A program made the position numbers and the translations under genes. Under the pieces are notes generated by a model. The model was not told the DNA's origin. It saw only the letters and a list, made by a program, of their open reading frames with translations, and did not search any database. Source: an uncultured Corynebacterium sp. (lineage in GTDB: Bacteria; Actinomycetota; Actinomycetes; Mycobacteriales; Mycobacteriaceae). Taken from it: a stretch of DNA of 29,959 nucleotides. This document shows, piece by piece, positions 23,417 through 29,959 of this stretch (positions are counted from its first letter, which is position 1; every line of letters begins with the position of its first letter). The stretch is from contig NZ_CALUAK010000020.1 of assembly GCF_943914015.1 (NCBI RefSeq), positions 1-29,959 on the forward strand, given 5' to 3'.

Positions 23417-26079
23417 TTCTTCACCCCCAGGTTGTTGATGGCTGCGGTGATCATTCCCAACACGGCGAGGTAGACGCCCGCGTCGAAGATCATGGATGTG
23501 GTCACGTGCTCACCGAGGATGTGACCGTGGATGGCGTAGAGGAACGAGCCGTGCGTCATCCCGATATAGCCCGAGGCAAGTGCGACGAGCATGCCCACAC
23601 CGGTGAGGATCGCCGGTGTGTACGGGCCGGTGACGGGCTTTTCCGCGCCACCGCTCAGGTACATGATGGCGATGGCGGCGCTTCCCACGAGGGCGGCGAT
23701 GAAGCCACCGCCCGGGTCGTTGTGCCCGCGCAGGAAGATGAACAGGCTCAGCACGCACAGGATGGGGATGAGGTAGCGTCGCAGTTGCGTTAGCGGCACG
23801 GCGTTGATGCTTTCAAACCCGAACGGCCGCGTGACCGACAGTGGCTGGCGCGGGGTGGCAGACACCACCGCGGCGATGACCACGCCGGCCATGCCCAGAA
23901 CGGATAGCTCGCCGAGGGTATCCAGGGCACGGAATTCCACGAGGATGGTGTTCACCACGTTGTCGCCGCCGGAGATATCCGGGGCGTGGGTGAGATACCA
24001 CTGGGAGAGCTCCGAGCGCCCCGACCGCCCGTACAGTGCCCACACCGCTAGGCTGGCGGAGCCACCCATGAGAACAGCAAGGATGGCGGCATTACGCTTC
24101 CTCCGCGGGGAGGTGGGCTGGAACTGCGGCGGCTGGTGGCGGATGGCCAGCATGATGATGAGGACGGTGAGGATCTCCACGAGGAACTGGGTGAGCGCCA
24201 CGTCCGGGGCACCGAGGGTGAGGATCTGGAACGTTGCCCCCACGCCGGCGGTGCCAAGCAGGAGGGCACCGGCCAGGCGGGTCTTTGCCACCATCGTCAG
24301 GCCGATGACGCTGACGAGCACAATCGCCAGCGGGATGATGTCCGTCCACCGGTCGGTGTTGATGCGTTCACCCAGCGGAGGTCCGAAGGCGACCGACCCG
24401 CCCGCTAGCGCCACGAGCATGACAAACACCCATGCCAGGTGGCGGGTGGGGGACAGCGAGTTGGCCATCTCCGCGGCCAACCGGCCCCACGACGTTAGCC
24501 ACTCGACAACTGCCTGGAGCGCTTGGTTGCCTGAACCGGGGAAGAGCGACCGATCGTCGACAAGCGCCCAGATCCGGCGACGGTACACAAGGGCGATAAC
24601 CCCCAGGACCAGAACCACGATTGAAACGGTAAGCGGAACGCTTACCCCGTGCCAGAGGGCGAGGTGCTGTTCCTCGCCGGTGATGGCAGACAAAGGCACG
24701 TCGAAAAGCCCGAGCGTGAACGGCAAGACGATCGACAGCGCGCCGGGCAGAGCCGCCGGTAGCCACAGTGAGACGGGGGCTTCGCGGACCTCAGACATGT
24801 CGCGCGGGCCGTCGACGAACGCGCCGAAGACGTAGCGGGTGGAATACACGAAGGTGAGCAGCGCGCCGACCGCGCCGGCGGCCAGCAGCAGCGGGAACGG
24901 CTCGAACGCGGTGAGCATCGCTTCCTTGGACACAAAGCCCATGAGCGGCGGGACGGCGGCCATACTGGCGGCGGCGAGGACCGCGCCACCGAAGGTGAAC
25001 GGCATCCGCCGCCACAGGCTGCCCAGCCTGCGCACGTCGCGCGAGCCGGCCTGGTGGTCGACGACACCGACGAGCATGAACAGCGAGGACTTGAACAGCG
25101 CGTGCGCGATCGTGTGGACCACGGCCGCTGCGATCGCCCCGGTGCCGATCGTGGCGACGATCCAGCCGAGGTGGCTGACCGTCGAGTAGGCGGTGAGCTT
25201 CTTTAGGTCCGTCTTCTGGATGGCGAAGAATGCCGACATGAGCGCCGTGCCCATGCCCACCACCATGAGGGTGACAGACCAGGCCTGGTTGCCCGCGAAC
25301 ACGGGGCTGAACCGGATGAGCAGGTAGATGCCGGCCTTCACCACCGCGGCGGCGTGCAGGAACGCCGAGACAGGCGTGGCGGCGGCCATCGCCTCCGGGA
25401 GCCACAGGTGGAATGGGAACTGCGCGGCCTTGGTGAACCCCGAGCACGCGATGAGCAGCGCGAACGCCGTTGTCAGGCCGGAAGATTCCCAGGCGGGCGA
25501 GGCAACAATCGCCTCAATATTCGTCGTCCCCGTCACCGCCACGGCGATGCCGAGGGCCGCCAAGAGCGTCAGCCCACCGAAGAACGTGAGGATGAGGGTG
25601 CGCGATGCGCCCTTTTCCCCGGCGGAGCCCGATTGGGCGATGAGCAGGAAGCTGGCGGTAGAGACGAGTTCCCAACCGACGAACAGCACCACCACATCGG
25701 CGGCGAGAACGAGGATGAGCACGCTGAGCGCGAAGCCCGTCATGAAGATATAAAACGACCGTGGCTTATCGTCCTCGTGCAGGTAGGCCGCTGAATAAAG
25801 CAAAACGACGCCACCGATCCCCAACGCGAGTAGCGCGAAGGTGAGGCTCAGGGCGTCGCCACTAAATCCAAAGGTTACATCTTGGCCGGGGCCGGCAAGG
25901 TCCCGCATCCACGTCCAGCCGATGTCCCGGCGGGTGCCGGAGAACACATCGGGCGCGACAAAAAACGCGCCTACCAGAAGCAGTGTGCCGAGAAGCCAGC
26001 CGGCTCGTCGTTGCAGAAGTTTGACGGCCACCGGCGAGAGGACAAACGCCGCGGCCGCCAAGCACAGAGCTTGAGTCAC
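23413..26079 (-). CDS. mrpA: Mrp-type Na+/H+ antiporter subunit A with fused MrpB domain
   Basis: An 888-residue protein and the first gene of the operon. The N-terminal ~500 residues are the NuoL-like core (FVGWELVSTASFLLIAQSG; KAAQFPFHLWLPEAMAAATPVSAFLHAAAVVKAGIYLL with the transport-path Lys; VHTIAHALFKSSLFMLVG). Then come the MrpA-specific region (LTLGAPDVALTQFLVEILTVLIIMLAIR) and a C-terminal MrpB/MnhB-like part (RYLIPILCVLSLFIFLRGHNDPGGGFIAALVGS … DAGVYLAVLGMITAAINNL). No separate mrpB exists, so the operon is mrpA(B)CDEFG, as usual for actinobacteria. The start is GTG at 26079 with AAGGA about 12 nt upstream. It is divergent from the YhgE-like gene over a short shared region that contains a 12-bp palindrome. 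Confidence 0.93.
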   Translation of the reverse strand: MTQALCLAAAAFVLSPVAVKLLQRRAGWLLGTLLLVGAFFVAPDVFSGTRRDIGWTWMRDLAGPGQDVTFGFSGDALSLTFALLALGIGGVVLLYSAAYLHEDDKPRSFYIFMTGFALSVLILVLAADVVVLFVGWELVSTASFLLIAQSGSAGEKGASRTLILTFFGGLTLLAALGIAVAVTGTTNIEAIVASPAWESSGLTTAFALLIACSGFTKAAQFPFHLWLPEAMAAATPVSAFLHAAAVVKAGIYLLIRFSPVFAGNQAWSVTLMVVGMGTALMSAFFAIQKTDLKKLTAYSTVSHLGWIVATIGTGAIAAAVVHTIAHALFKSSLFMLVGVVDHQAGSRDVRRLGSLWRRMPFTFGGAVLAAASMAAVPPLMGFVSKEAMLTAFEPFPLLLAAGAVGALLTFVYSTRYVFGAFVDGPRDMSEVREAPVSLWLPAALPGALSIVLPFTLGLFDVPLSAITGEEQHLALWHGVSVPLTVSIVVLVLGVIALVYRRRIWALVDDRSLFPGSGNQALQAVVEWLTSWGRLAAEMANSLSPTRHLAWVFVMLVALAGGSVAFGPPLGERINTDRWTDIIPLAIVLVSVIGLTMVAKTRLAGALLLGTAGVGATFQILTLGAPDVALTQFLVEILTVLIIMLAIRHQPPQFQPTSPRRKRNAAILAVLMGGSASLAVWALYGRSGRSELSQWYLTHAPDISGGDNVVNTILVEFRALDTLGELSVLGMAGVVIAAVVSATPRQPLSVTRPFGFESINAVPLTQLRRYLIPILCVLSLFIFLRGHNDPGGGFIAALVGSAAIAIMYLSGGAEKPVTGPYTPAILTGVGMLVALASGYIGMTHGSFLYAIHGHILGEHVTTSMIFDAGVYLAVLGMITAAINNLGVKK

Positions 26080-26103
26080 AATGAAAAATCCTTACTGTTT
26101 TGT

Positions 26104-26115
26104 AGGTAGCTACCT
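26104..26115. promoter_or_regulatory. 12-bp palindrome in the mrpA/yhgE-like divergent region
   Basis: AGGTAGCTACCT is perfectly self-complementary. It lies 25 bases upstream of the mrpA GTG and ~57 bases upstream of the chosen YhgE-like start. The position suits an operator acting on one or both genes. The regulator is unknown. Confidence 0.35.
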
Positions 26116-26171
26116 TACCAGTCGGTGTGGCGTTACCCGAACCGGATTTAGCTTTACTACCTTTATCTTTT

Positions 26172-27536
26172 ATGAAAAGGCTCCTGGCACTACTCCTCCT
26201 CATCCCGCTTGCGGTTGGCACTTTTTTCGCCACTGACCTGGCATCCACGTGGAGTAAAGAGGAAGAGGGCGCGCCCGTCCCCATGGTCTCCGGCGCGGAT
26301 CTCGTCCCCGCTCGTCGTGCCGCCGGCGAGGCCTCCACGCAGGCCGACTTTGTCAAGCGCGGCACCCAGGAACTCCTCGATGGCTCCACCAAGCTTTCCG
26401 ACGGCATGGGGGAACTGTCGTCCGGTGCCTCCACCGCCTCTAGCGCCGCCACCCAGCTCTCGCAGGGAATGACGCAGCTGCAGGCCGGCACCGCCCAGCT
26501 TGCCGACGGTGCCACCCGCGTCGCCGACGGCGTCGAAGAGGCCGTGGGTTACGTCAACCAGATCGGCGTCGTCCAGCAGCAGCTCCTCACCATGATCGAC
26601 GAGACCGATGCGGACCTGGCCAAGAACCCGCTACCCGACGCCAAGCAGGCCCGCGCGCGCCTCGCCGAGGTCCGCCCCCAGGTGGAAAACTTCGAATTCG
26701 ACGCCACCGTCGTCGACCAGCTCGCAGCGCTACGCTCCGGCTCCCGCGAGGTGGCCAACCAGCTGGGGCAAAACGGCGCCCAGTACCACGACGGCATCTA
26801 CACCGCCACGCAGGGCGCGCAGCAGCTCGCCCAAGGTCTCGGCCAGCTGGAAGGCGGTGTCAGCGAAGCCAAGCAGGGCGCCGATGACCTCAAGGCCGGC
26901 GCTGAGCGTGTCGACGGCATGGCCCAAAAATCCACCGACAGCATCAAGGGCACGGCTCGGGCCATCCCCGTGCTCCCCGTGGTGAATGAAGAGGAAAACG
27001 AAAAGCCGGATACCTTCCTCCCGCCACTGTATTCCTTCCTTGTTTCCCTCGTCGTCCTCCTCGCAGCGGCGTTTGTGGGGCTGACGCGCCTGCCGCTGTG
27101 GTGGAAGGTGGGCTCCAACGTGGCGATCGTCGGCCTCGGCCTCATCCTCGTCTGGCTTTTGGGAACCGCCGTATCCCCGCTGGCATTGGGCGGCATCGCC
27201 CTCGTGCTCGCACTGACCGCAGCTGTGGGAACCCTCACCGCCACGCTCCTGACCCGCTACTTCGGCCAGGTGGGCTACGGCATCGTGCTCGCCGGCACGC
27301 TTGTCCAAGCGGGCATCACCGGCTGGGTGTGGGAATCCCTGACCTCCGGCGGCGCTGCCCGCTGGGCGCAGGCCCTTGCCGGCATCATGCCGCTGAATTA
27401 CCCCACCGCCGCTATCACCGCGCTTGGCAACGGCGGCAACCAGGTTCTTCTGTGGACCGGCATCGGCGTCCTCGTCGCCCTCGCCGGAATCGCCGGTGGC
27501 CTCATCGTCACCACGCGCGAGGAACAGTTGGCTTAA
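26172..27536 (+). CDS. YhgE/Pip-family membrane protein
   Basis: A 454-residue protein. An N-terminal membrane segment (MKRLLALLLLIPLAVGTFF) is followed by a ~270-residue exterior region rich in L-x-x-G heptad-like repeats (TKLSDGMGELSSGAS, TQLSQGMTQLQAGTAQLADG, QLAQGLGQLEGGVSEAKQGADDLKAG). About six C-terminal helices follow, ending TTREEQLA. This layout is that of YhgE/Pip proteins of the ABC-2-like group; they have been tied to phage infection in lactococci and to type VII secretion accessory roles in other Gram-positives, but the role here is unknown. I start at ATG 26172 because it begins the signal-anchor helix; GTG 26127 would add a 15-residue non-signal extension. A ribosome site is not obvious, so the transcript may be leaderless. 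Confidence 0.8.
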   Translation: MKRLLALLLLIPLAVGTFFATDLASTWSKEEEGAPVPMVSGADLVPARRAAGEASTQADFVKRGTQELLDGSTKLSDGMGELSSGASTASSAATQLSQGMTQLQAGTAQLADGATRVADGVEEAVGYVNQIGVVQQQLLTMIDETDADLAKNPLPDAKQARARLAEVRPQVENFEFDATVVDQLAALRSGSREVANQLGQNGAQYHDGIYTATQGAQQLAQGLGQLEGGVSEAKQGADDLKAGAERVDGMAQKSTDSIKGTARAIPVLPVVNEEENEKPDTFLPPLYSFLVSLVVLLAAAFVGLTRLPLWWKVGSNVAIVGLGLILVWLLGTAVSPLALGGIALVLALTAAVGTLTATLLTRYFGQVGYGIVLAGTLVQAGITGWVWESLTSGGAARWAQALAGIMPLNYPTAAITALGNGGNQVLLWTGIGVLVALAGIAGGLIVTTREEQLA

Positions 27537-27547
27537 TCCTCCCAATG

Positions 27548-27840
27548 TGGCCCGGGTACTGCCAGTCACTCGGATGTCCGGATTGGATGGGCCACTAAAG
27601 GAACCTGCCATGACCAGAAAGCGGCCCAGGCACTGTCGGTCACTCGCACGTCTGGATTCGATGGGCCGCAAAAGGGACACTCTAAGTCCGAACATGGCCC
27701 AGAGGTTCGGCATTACTTGAGTGTGCAAACTGGATGGGCCGCAAAAGAATCCGTCAAAGACCAAACGCGACCCAATGGCTGACGAGCCTCCAAGCTTTGC
27801 AACCTGGTGGGCCGCAGAAGGAACCGGCCCCACTGCAAAA
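27548..27840. repeat. Four-unit degenerate tandem repeat array, 73–74 nt per unit, with constant stem-loop geometry
   Basis: Units start at 27548, 27622, 27695 and 27768. Each opens with a 7-nt arm like CGGCCCA, then exactly 33 nt of variable sequence, then a matching arm TGGGCCG or TGGGCCA, then a purine-rich CAAAAGGAACC-like segment and a diverged spacer to the next unit. The arms are complementary in every unit (perfect in unit 2, one mismatch or wobble in the others). The outermost pair changes T-A to C-G between units 1 and 2. The central 33 nt are similar in units 1 and 2 but nearly unrelated in 3 and 4. A 73-nt period is not a multiple of three and no ORF spans the array, so it is not a coding repeat. 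This is all I can find in the 343 bases between the YhgE-like gene and tRNA-Pro, apart from the tRNA terminator. Confidence 0.75.
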
Positions 27841-27844
27841 GCAA

Positions 27845-27875
27845 AACCCCTCCGAGCGCAAAGCCCGGAGGGGTT
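27845..27875 (-). terminator. Terminator after tRNA-Pro
   Basis: A perfect 10-bp stem AACCCCTCCG / CGGAGGGGTT (27845-27854, 27866-27875). Read on the minus strand it ends in GGGGTTTTGCTTTTG, five bases after the tRNA CCA end. Confidence 0.85.
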
Positions 27876-27879
27876 GTCT

Positions 27880-27956
27880 TGGTCGGGATAACAAGATTTG
27901 AACTTGCGACCTCCTCGTCCCGAACGAGGCGCGCTACCAAGCTGCGCCATATCCCG
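27880..27956 (-). tRNA. tRNA-Pro (anticodon CGG)
   Basis: The cloverleaf folds by hand: acceptor CGGGATA/TATCCCG, D stem GCGC/GCGC with loop AGCTTGGTA, anticodon stem CCTCG/CGAGG around loop TTCGGGA (anticodon CGG, reading CCG), a five-base variable loop AGGTC, and T stem GCAAG/CTTGT around TTCAAAT. The discriminator base is A. CCA is encoded (27880-27882), giving 77 bases in total. Confidence 0.95.
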
Positions 27957-27969
27957 TAGACAAGGGAAT

Positions 27970-27975
27970 ATAGTA
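27970..27975 (-). promoter_or_regulatory. Putative -10 element for tRNA-Pro
   Basis: TACTAT on the minus strand (within CTACTATATTCC) lies 13 bases before the mature tRNA 5' end, leaving room for a short 5' trailer removed by RNase P. The -35 is not clear. Confidence 0.35.
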
Positions 27976-28008
27976 GAGCACAACCGGGGATTTAACCAAA
28001 ACGGCAGG

Positions 28009-28869
28009 TTAACCCATGCGGATAAGGGTGGCGGCCGGCGGGCACCACAGGCGCACGGGGGCGAACTTGGCGGTGCCGAGCCCCTCAGACACGTGCATGT
28101 ACATGTCGCCGAAGCGGTGCAGCCCCTTGGCGCGCTCCCTGTCGATGCCGCAGTTGGTCACAATCGTCTTCCCGCCCGGCAGGCAGATCTGCCCGCCGTG
28201 CGTGTGGCCGGAGAGGGCGAGCTGGTAGCCGTCGGCAGCAAACTGCTCGAGCACGCGGGGCTCCGGAGCGTGGAGGAGCGCGAGCTTGAGTTCAGAGCCC
28301 TCGTGCGGGGGACCGGGGTACTCGTCCAGGTCGTGGTGCGGGTCGTCGACGCCGCCGATGGAGACGTTGATGTGGCCCAGCTTGAAGGCAGCTCGGGCGT
28401 TGTTCACGTCGTGCCAGCCGTGCTCCATGAAGACGGAGCGCAGCGAGCGCCAGTCGTTTTCCTTCTCACTCACCTTCCGCTTCCGGCCCAGCAGGTAGCC
28501 GAAGGGGTTGACCATACGCGGGCCGAAGTAGTCGTTGGTGCCGAAGCAGAACGCGCCGGGGAACTGGAGGAGCGGGGTGAGTGCCTGGATGGCGTCGGGA
28601 AGCCCCTTCGGATCCGAGAGGTTGTCGCCGGTGTTGATGACGAGGTCGGGCCCCAGTTCCGCGAGCGAGTTCACAAAATCGATCTTGGCGCGCTGCCCAG
28701 GAAGCATGTGCAGGTCCGAGACGTGCAGGATGGTGCACCGGGGCCCGGGGACGGACACCTCGTGGAGCTGGAAGTTGGTTAGTTCCGAGTATCCCCAGGC
28801 GACGAGAGCGCCTCCGACGGCGCTGGCGGCACCCGCGGTGCCTAGGACAACAGGCAGCAGCTTCTTCAT
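28009..28869 (-). CDS. Calcineurin-like metallophosphoesterase, membrane-anchored
   Basis: A 286-residue protein with an N-terminal signal-anchor (MKKLLPVVLGTAGAASAVGGALVAW) and a metallophosphoesterase domain. Metal-ligand motifs appear in order: SDLHM, NTGDN, FGTNDYFG (the family's GNHD variant), LLHAPEP and GHTHGGQICLPGG. The pattern is that of the YkuE-like group of exported phosphoesterases; the substrate is unknown. In C. glutamicum a similar gene lies beside yqeY and the class A PBP gene, so the neighbourhood is conserved and suggests a cell-envelope role, though this is inference. It is divergent from yqeY with 24 bases between starts. I see no ribosome site upstream of the ATG. Confidence 0.9.
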   Translation of the reverse strand: MKKLLPVVLGTAGAASAVGGALVAWGYSELTNFQLHEVSVPGPRCTILHVSDLHMLPGQRAKIDFVNSLAELGPDLVINTGDNLSDPKGLPDAIQALTPLLQFPGAFCFGTNDYFGPRMVNPFGYLLGRKRKVSEKENDWRSLRSVFMEHGWHDVNNARAAFKLGHINVSIGGVDDPHHDLDEYPGPPHEGSELKLALLHAPEPRVLEQFAADGYQLALSGHTHGGQICLPGGKTIVTNCGIDRERAKGLHRFGDMYMHVSEGLGTAKFAPVRLWCPPAATLIRMG

Positions 28870-28893
28870 AGCTAACAGACTACGCTAGCGGTT

Positions 28894-29337
28894 ATGAGTG
28901 AATTGAAGGATCGCATCCGTAAAGAAATGACCGCCTCCATGAAGGCCCGCAACAAGGAGCGCACGAACACGCTGCGCATGCTTGTTTCCGCCATTGGTAA
29001 CGAGGAGACGCAGGGCTCGAAGCACGAGCTTACCGACGATCAGGTGCTCACCGTCGTCGCCCGCGAGATTAAGAAGCGCAAGGAATCCGCCGAGATTTAC
29101 GAGCAGAACGGCCGCCCGGAGCTCGCCGAGAACGAGCTGGCCGAGGCGAAGATCCTCGCTGAGTTCCAGCCCGAGCAGCTTTCCGACGACGAACTCGCCG
29201 CCCTGGTGAGCGAGGTCGTCGCCGACAACCCGCAGATGGGTCCGGCAATGAAGGCCGCCAAGGCCAAGGCCGGTGGCCGTGTCGACGGCAAGCGCCTGAG
29301 CGAGGCCGTCCGCGCCGAGCTAGCCAAACTGGCGTAG
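28894..29337 (+). CDS. YqeY/GatB-tail domain protein
   Basis: A 147-residue protein of full family length. The N-terminal helical half (LKDRIRKEMTASMKARNKERTNTLRMLVSAIGNEE; VLTVVAREIKKRKESAEIYEQNGRPELAENELAEAKIL) is followed by the GatB/YqeY tail fold (QLSDDELAALVSEVV … MGPAMKAAKAKAGGRVDGKRLSEAVRAEL). The tail domain in GatB contacts tRNA; the role of stand-alone YqeY proteins is not established. The ATG at 28894 is preceded by a TACGCT -10-like element but no ribosome site, so the mRNA may be leaderless. The last 18 nt overlap the convergent PBP gene. Confidence 0.92.
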   Translation: MSELKDRIRKEMTASMKARNKERTNTLRMLVSAIGNEETQGSKHELTDDQVLTVVAREIKKRKESAEIYEQNGRPELAENELAEAKILAEFQPEQLSDDELAALVSEVVADNPQMGPAMKAAKAKAGGRVDGKRLSEAVRAELAKLA

Positions 29338-29959
29338 CAAATCATCCACGGCGTTTGCCAGCTCCTCCAGATCTTTATCGGAGGGGCCGGCGGGCGCCTG
29401 CGGGGCAGCGGGGGGTGCTGAAGCACCCGTGGGATTCGGGGCGCTTGTCGGGGTGGGCGCGGCACGGGTGCCGTCGGAAAGCACGAGCGTTACCGCCGCG
29501 CCGACGTGAGCCAGACCGTCGAAACGCGCGTAGAGGGCGCGCTCCCTGGGGGTGCCGTTGCCGGGCGCATACGTCACATTGGAGATGGCGTAGCCCGCGT
29601 CCTTCAAGCGCTTGGTTGCCGCCTCCTTGCTGAGGCCTGCGACATCCGGCAGGGTAGCGGTGCCCGAGTTGTAGCGTTCGTCCCCCTTCGGCAGCGTGCC
29701 ACCCGTGGCGCTGGGGGTCTGGTTAGCCACGTTCACCCACGTCGCGGTGGCTTCCATGCCGCCGTAGAGAGTGCCGTCCTGGCACTGGCGCAGTGGCGCC
29801 GTACACAGCGGGGTGTTCACCTGGCCGTCGTTGAAGATGTACGTCGAGGCGGCGAAGCCCGTGTTGAATCCGAGGAACGAGCTGGACTGGTGCGATTCCG
29901 TCGTGCCCGTCTTGGACGAGGCCGTGCCCTGCCAGTTCATCGCCTTGCCGGTGTCGGAC
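29320..29959 (-). CDS. Class A penicillin-binding protein, C-terminal part with PASTA domain (5' end outside window)
   Basis: About 212 C-terminal residues are present and the frame stays open to the window edge. The transpeptidase motif SSKTGTTE lies shortly after the edge. It is followed by the end of the transpeptidase domain, including VNTPLCTAPLRQCQDGTLYGGMEATATWVNVA. A PASTA domain (TLPDVAGLSKEAATKRLKDAGYAISNVTY … LVLSDGT) and a Pro/Ala-rich tail ending in an acidic helix (SDKDLEELANAVDDLLRQFG) close the protein. This layout and the yqeY neighbour match corynebacterial PBP1A, a bifunctional peptidoglycan polymerase and cross-linker. The methionine at 29940 is internal, not the start. 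The glycosyltransferase domain is not visible here. Confidence 0.88.
   Translation of the reverse strand, partial: SDTGKAMNWQGTASSKTGTTESHQSSSFLGFNTGFAASTYIFNDGQVNTPLCTAPLRQCQDGTLYGGMEATATWVNVANQTPSATGGTLPKGDERYNSGTATLPDVAGLSKEAATKRLKDAGYAISNVTYAPGNGTPRERALYARFDGLAHVGAAVTLVLSDGTRAAPTPTSAPNPTGASAPPAAPQAPAGPSDKDLEELANAVDDLLRQFG

Noticed and set aside
26101..26119. A DtxR-type iron box over AGGTAGCTACCT
   Set aside because: The half-sites resemble the DtxR consensus, but the spacing between them is too short, and neither flanking gene is an iron gene.
27548..27840. The 73–74-nt repeats as a CRISPR array or as degenerate tRNA copies
   Set aside because: CRISPR repeats are short and nearly identical with unique spacers, whereas here whole units are diverged and no cas gene is near. 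The period matches tRNA length, but no anticodon arm or T-loop at the right place can be folded and the arms enclose only 33 nt.

Overview
The window is a GC-rich actinobacterial chromosome segment, almost certainly Corynebacterium. The evidence is the gene order (dnaQ-like–murT–gatD next to leuA, lysC, asd, a SigC-type ECF sigma factor, a six-gene Mrp antiporter operon, yqeY and a class A PBP), a LeuA and an aspartokinase that read like their C. glutamicum counterparts, a corynebacterial DUF222/HNH protein and a Spa-type sortase pilus cluster. I cannot name the species.

Layout. 1–1029: a DUF222/HNH nuclease gene interrupted by one in-frame amber codon. 1026–3957 (minus): a translationally coupled set of a catalytically degenerate DnaQ-like exonuclease, murT and gatD; MurT/GatD amidate lipid II. 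4021–5920 (minus): leuA with a probable attenuation leader encoding a short branched-chain-rich peptide, and a long perfect hairpin at its 3' end. 5952–7727: an unknown membrane protein and a DMT-family transporter, convergent. 7794–9059: lysC with its nested beta-subunit start, closed by a terminator. 9196–18803: a pilus island (dyad and promoter, backbone pilin, class C sortase, small LASTG-type pilin, 2059-residue tip adhesin) lying between lysC and asd, which are neighbours in one operon in C. glutamicum. 18889–19920: asd with its own promoter. 20004–26079 (minus): mrpA(B)CDEFG followed after 3 nt by sigC. 26172–27536: a YhgE/Pip-like membrane protein. 27548–27840: an unannotated array of four 73–74-nt degenerate tandem repeats with constant stem-loop geometry. 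27880–27956: tRNA-Pro(CGG). 28009–29959: a metallophosphoesterase, yqeY and the 3' part of a penicillin-binding protein gene.

How the genes work together. lysC and asd make the first two steps of the aspartate pathway, which supplies lysine, threonine, methionine and meso-diaminopimelate. leuA starts leucine synthesis. murT/gatD and the PBP act on peptidoglycan, and the pilus is attached to that same wall by sortase. The Mrp complex is a cation/proton antiporter and may be transcribed together with sigC.

The points most worth a second look are the 73-nt repeat array beside tRNA-Pro, the pilus island splitting lysC from asd, the low-GC mosaic head of the tip adhesin, the dead DnaQ-like protein coupled to murT/gatD, and the dyad at the pilus promoter. 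All calls come from reading the sequence; no database search was run.
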